Shown here piece by piece: positions 60,816 to 64,000 of a DNA stretch of 64,000 nt. The notes below the pieces were generated by a model. That model saw only the letters and a program-made list of their open reading frames with translations, did not search any database and was not told where the DNA came from. Source of the stretch: Actinocrispum wychmicini (GTDB lineage: Bacteria; Actinomycetota; Actinomycetes; Mycobacteriales; Pseudonocardiaceae). Numbering within the stretch: position 1 is the first letter of the stretch; each line of letters begins with the position of its first letter. Location of the stretch: the NCBI RefSeq assembly GCF_004345645.1, contig NZ_SLWS01000002.1, forward strand, positions 930,001 through 994,000, read 5' to 3'. A program made the translations under genes and the position numbers.

Positions 60816-61418
60816 ATGAGCGATCTTCGTAGTACCCGTGTGTCCGGAGCTGACTTCGACCGGAAAGCCCTGTGGGTGGTCCGAGAGCTCGGATTACCCG
60901 CCATCGGCAAGGCATGCGCGTCGTGCCGGTCCACCCGGCACCGTCCGACCGGCAAGTTCCGGGTGAACGCGAGCGGCAAACTCCTCGACGTCTGGCTGCT
61001 GATCCGCTGCGAGCTGTGCGGCCGCACGTCGAAAATCCCCGTCCACGAACGCGTCCACGTGCAGGCACTCGAGCACGAGCGGCTGCTGAAGTTCGAGAAC
61101 AACGATCCGGCCATGGTGCGACATCTGGCCATGAACGCGGCGCTGGCCGGATACCAGCTTGACTGGAGCGGCACATGGGAGCTGGAAACCGACATGCCGT
61201 TCTACGACCTCAAGAGCGATCCGGCGCCACTCGAGGTATTCGTCAGATTCGAGCTCCCGGCACCCATCCGAGTCGAGAAGCTGCTCACGACCGGGTTCGG
61301 CCTGAGCCGATCCACCGTGCGAGACATGGTCGATTCCGGCCGCATCCGCCTGCCCATGGCCATCGACGCGAAGGCCCGCGAGGACTTCACCTTCCTGGTC
61401 ACCGCTGACGATGGGTAG
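60816..61418 (+). CDS. DUF1062 protein
   Basis: 200 residues from ATG at 60816. The DUF1062 pattern is seen: CASCRSTRHRPTGKFRVNASGKLLDVWLLIRCELCGRTSKI with two CxxC pairs (probable zinc site), and an S4-like C-terminal piece (VEKLLTTGFGLSRSTVRDMVDSGRIRLP). Possibly RNA-binding. Function unknown. The DUF1877 gene follows 11 bp later, likely one operon. Confidence 0.87.
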   Translation: MSDLRSTRVSGADFDRKALWVVRELGLPAIGKACASCRSTRHRPTGKFRVNASGKLLDVWLLIRCELCGRTSKIPVHERVHVQALEHERLLKFENNDPAMVRHLAMNAALAGYQLDWSGTWELETDMPFYDLKSDPAPLEVFVRFELPAPIRVEKLLTTGFGLSRSTVRDMVDSGRIRLPMAIDAKAREDFTFLVTADDG

Positions 61419-61429
61419 CATGCCCAGCC

Positions 61430-61903
61430 ATGCTGGGTGTGCACTTCGCCGTCACCGCCGATCAGGAGCGACTCCTGCTCGGCGGTGACGATGCGGCCGA
61501 GGAACTCCTCATGGACATCGAAGAGAACTGGGCCGACCCCGACCTGTCGATGGAGACCGACAAAGCGTGGGATGCCCTGCACCGCTGCTTCGGCGACGGG
61601 ACTCTCGACCCCGACGGCGGCGCCTATCCCCTGTCGCACGCCATTCTTGGCGGCCGGCACCTGCACGACGAGTACTACGTCGTCCACGTCACCGCGGCCG
61701 AAGTCCGGGACGTGGCCGACGCGTTGCAGCGCGTCGAAAAGGCATGGCTGCGGGACAGGTTCGACTCGATCGACGACCCCGACTACCTCGGCCCACAGGA
61801 CGACACCGACTTCGAGTACACCTGGTCGAACTTCGTCGACGTACGAGGGTTCTACGAGCGCGCGGCCAAAGCAGGGCGCGCGGTCGTCTTCACGGCAACC
61901 TGA
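61430..61903 (+). CDS. DUF1877 (YfbM-like) protein
   Basis: 157 residues: MLGVHFAVTADQERLLL, DKAWDALHRCFGDG, LSHAILGGRHLHDEYYVVHVTAAEV and FVDVRGFYERAAKAGRAVVF match DUF1877. Cytoplasmic, function unknown; relatives occur near polymorphic toxin and immunity genes. Convergent with the SDR gene, 9 bp between stops. Confidence 0.88.
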   Translation: MLGVHFAVTADQERLLLGGDDAAEELLMDIEENWADPDLSMETDKAWDALHRCFGDGTLDPDGGAYPLSHAILGGRHLHDEYYVVHVTAAEVRDVADALQRVEKAWLRDRFDSIDDPDYLGPQDDTDFEYTWSNFVDVRGFYERAAKAGRAVVFTAT

Positions 61904-61912
61904 CTTCGGGCG

Positions 61913-62602
61913 TCACAGCGGTGAAGGAATCGGGCGGACAGTCAGGGTGTTGACGTCGACCCCAGTGGGTTGGCTGATCGCCCAGACAATGGCGTCGGCG
62001 ATGTGGTCGGCGGTCATCATCGCCCGGTCGGGTGGGCCGCCGTCGGCGTCGAAGAAGTTGGTCTCGGTGGCTCCCGGGTTGACCAGCGTGACGCCCACGC
62101 CGTCGTCGGTGACCATGCGCCGGGTGTTCTCGGCGAGACCGGTGACCGCCCATTTGGTGGCGCCGTAGATGTTGCCGGGGCTGTAGACCACGCCGGCGAC
62201 GCTGCCGATCAGCACGATCCGGCCGCGCGTCCGCTTCAACGCGGGCAGGGCGGCCCGGATGAGCAGGGCGGGCCCGAGCACGTTGGTCAACACCATGTCC
62301 CGCCAGGCTTCGGGGTCACCGTCGGCGATGGTGTCGAAGGTGGCGAAACCGGCGTTGGCGACGACCGCGTCCAGCTGTCCGAACCGCTCGACAGCGGTCT
62401 CGACGGCCGCGCTGACCGCATCCCAGTCGGCCGCGTCTCCCACAAGGGTGAGCAGGTCTGGCGTGCCGAGTTCCGCGGCGAACTGGTCAAGGCGCTGCTT
62501 TCCCCGCCCGGTGACAGTCACACGATGGCCACCATCAAGCAACTTGCGTGCGGTGGCCGCCCCGATACCGCTGCCACCGCCGGTGATCAACGTGACTGTC
62601 AT
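61913..62602 (-). CDS. classical short-chain dehydrogenase/reductase
   Basis: 229 residues from ATG at 62602 (GGCGG upstream). TLITGGGSGIGAATARKL cofactor loop, VVANAGF, catalytic Ser in LIGSVAGV and YGATK (Tyr/Lys). NADP-type dehydrogenase of unknown substrate. It has all catalytic residues, in contrast to the SDR-fold protein at 55.1 kb. Confidence 0.92.
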   Translation of the reverse strand: MTVTLITGGGSGIGAATARKLLDGGHRVTVTGRGKQRLDQFAAELGTPDLLTLVGDAADWDAVSAAVETAVERFGQLDAVVANAGFATFDTIADGDPEAWRDMVLTNVLGPALLIRAALPALKRTRGRIVLIGSVAGVVYSPGNIYGATKWAVTGLAENTRRMVTDDGVGVTLVNPGATETNFFDADGGPPDRAMMTADHIADAIVWAISQPTGVDVNTLTVRPIPSPL

Positions 62603-62672
62603 GCCGCCCACGCTAAGACCTGGTGCGCACTCCAGGTCAACCATTACGGTCGCCTTCACGGTGATCTGACTT

Positions 62673-63221
62673 TCAGCCCCTGCGCCACTCATCCACAAGC
62701 AGCGAGTAAAGCACGCTGTCCCGCCAGGCCCCGTTCGTGTGGACATGGTCACGGAGCCGGCCCTCTTCGACAAATCCCAGCCGTCGAACAACCGCGATCG
62801 ACGCGACGTTTTCCGGCCCGATCGCAGCCGAGATCCGATGCAGCCCCAACTCACTGAACCCGAAGTCAATCAGGCTGTGCGTGGCATCGCTCGCGTACCC
62901 TTTTCCCCATTCGTCAGCTGCGATTGCGTACCCCAGGTCGGCGGCCTGTACACCACTGAGGCCCAATCTCGCGAAACCGATGAGCCCGCCGGTGTCTCGG
63001 CTGGTGACAGCCAGGTAGTATTCCTTCCGTTCCGCCTCGCCGGCTCGTTGAACGGTGTCGGAGACCATCTGACTGACCTGGTCTCTGCTCTTGTTGTCGA
63101 AACTCAGCCATCGGGTCACGCGTTCGTCACCGAACACGCGAAGCGCGTCGTCAACATCGTCATCGCGCCACTCCCGAAGGGCGACCTTCTGGCCACTGAG
63201 GCGAACCGGGTACACAGCCAC
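62673..63221 (-). CDS. GNAT-family N-acetyltransferase (RimJ/RimL type)
   Basis: 182 residues: VALREWRDDDVDDALRVFGD start, GGLIGFARLGLSG, LGYAIAADEWGKGYASDATHSLIDFGF (acetyl-CoA loop) and HRISAAIGPENVASIAVVRRLGFVEEGRLRDHV. Likely acetylates an N-terminal amine or small molecule. Stop 71 bp before the SDR start on the same strand. Confidence 0.92.
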   Translation of the reverse strand: MAVYPVRLSGQKVALREWRDDDVDDALRVFGDERVTRWLSFDNKSRDQVSQMVSDTVQRAGEAERKEYYLAVTSRDTGGLIGFARLGLSGVQAADLGYAIAADEWGKGYASDATHSLIDFGFSELGLHRISAAIGPENVASIAVVRRLGFVEEGRLRDHVHTNGAWRDSVLYSLLVDEWRRG

Positions 63222-63224
63222 ACT

Positions 63225-64000
63225 CTACTGCGGAAGAGATGCGACAGGAACTCGACTGAACACCTCAATGTGCTCCTGCAGCTCACGCGAATCCGACGCG
63301 AGTCCAGACCTTGTCAACGCTGTGTGCACATGGTGGACGCTTCGTATGATGCCATTGTTTCGCTGCGCCGGGGGAAGGTCCAGCACGGGGGAGAGCGCTT
63401 CCGTCGCGCCTTCCAGTTCACCCGCCATGATTCGGGCGACAGCCAGGTCGGAATGCGATCCCGCCTGGTCGCCGAACGCCCAGTCAGGACTGGCCGGATC
63501 GCGGTAGGCGGCTACGGCCTGGCCTGCGTAGTCCTCAGCCGCCGCAACCTCGGACGGCAACCAGGCCAGGGCGTCTGCCGCGTAGTAGAGCTGCCGGGAA
63601 TGTGTGGGACGGTTTCGCTGCTCCAGCAGTGAGAACACGGTGTCCTGCGTGTCGGCCAATCGGCCCAATATCTCATGCAACGGACGCTGCGGATACGTCA
63701 GGGCGAGCTCTCGAACGTCTTCATGGACCTGTTCCATCGTTTCGTCGGTCATGGCGTTCCGACTTGCTACCAAACCAAACTTCTTAGCACGCTCCGCAGC
63801 CACATCGATCACCTTCCTGGCCTTGTCAGGATCGCCGTCCAGCAGCGCAACACCGCGATGTGCTGAACCTGCCGGCGCCGAGACGAGTTCCTCGTGTCCG
63901 AAAGGTGCAAGAAGCTCACCGAGCGAACACCTGAACAGGTGTTGCAGAACCCGCTGCGTGGCGGGGCTGACACCGGCCCGTTCGCCAGAAGCGAGCCGAC
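63225..64000 (-). pseudogene. XRE-type regulator, 5' end outside window, apparent frameshift
   Basis: The right edge encodes an HTH-linked segment, SGERAGVSPATQRVLQHLF then GELLAPFGHEEL, in one frame, ending at a TGA (63828-63826). The rest of the family-like protein, AAERAKKFGLVASRNAMTD through a long helical TPR-like region to 63225, lies in another frame that can start at GTG 63812. In related proteins these parts are one chain. Either a base was lost near 63830-63860 (mutation or sequencing error) or the gene is split. Family: XRE/TPR regulators with an unknown ligand. Confidence 0.6.

Noticed and set aside
1..64000. tRNA, rRNA, CRISPR arrays, insertion sequences and attachment sites.
   Set aside because: None seen on reading; no transposase or integrase motif and no regularly spaced repeats.

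Overview
The window is GC-rich DNA from an actinomycete. F420-type oxidoreductase and VOC genes, many ECF and LuxR-type regulators, GTG/TTG starts, a GAAC-N4-GTTC SOS box and secreted sugar-degrading enzymes all fit. A Pseudonocardiaceae-type soil bacterium is my inference; there is no rRNA or tRNA here to fix it. I see no CRISPR array, transposase, integrase or prophage gene. Both edges cut a gene (a GGDEF/EAL protein on the left, an XRE-type regulator on the right).

Layout. 0-6.7 kb: c-di-GMP protein, MFS exporter with divergent MarR regulator, GDSL hydrolase, LuxR regulator, then about 1.1 kb without a gene. 6.7-14.9 kb: F420 oxidoreductase, a frameshifted secreted protein, lactate permease, an arginase-fold protein with altered metal ligands, and a saprophytic block (GH46 chitosanase, secreted PQQ-type sugar dehydrogenase with LamG domain under a LacI-type operator) next to a glycosyltransferase. 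14.9-30 kb: regulators (two large LuxR/ECF types, AraC, NarL-like, Crp/Fnr, an AfsR-derived winged-helix/TPR protein with two tiny upstream ORFs) mixed with VOC, methyltransferase and hydrolase genes. 30-34 kb: coiled-coil protein coupled to a carboxylesterase, a secreted lipase and a membrane-anchored protein.

34.1-39.5 kb is a tightly overlapping six-gene minus-strand operon for an acetamido-amino sugar nucleotide (dehydrogenase, epimerase, two aminotransferases, two acyltransferases). 39.6-46.6 kb holds an NHEJ-type LigD polymerase, a TetR regulator with two palindromic operators and its NTF2-like partner, a 1200-residue secreted TIG/RCC1 protein, and SOS-controlled dinB.

46.7-59.3 kb looks like a signalling/conflict region: a VOC-ECF pair, a HipA-like kinase with DUF3037, a MoxR ATPase / VWA / helical-repeat trio, a LuxR ATPase, an SDR without its catalytic pair, and a 1052-residue protein joining a class III nucleotide-cyclase-like domain to NACHT and leucine-rich repeats. 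This last one is the most attractive candidate for an undescribed immune-type system. 59.3-64 kb holds a DHFR-family reductase under a Crp-like box, a small ShbA-like sigma factor, DUF1062 and DUF1877 proteins, an SDR, a GNAT acetyltransferase and a probably frameshifted XRE-type regulator.

Intergenic hairpins with perfect stems of 11-16 bp separate many units. Several genes are joined by 1-17 bp overlaps, so operon structure can be read with fair confidence. Functions are assigned from motifs seen by eye; no database search was run.
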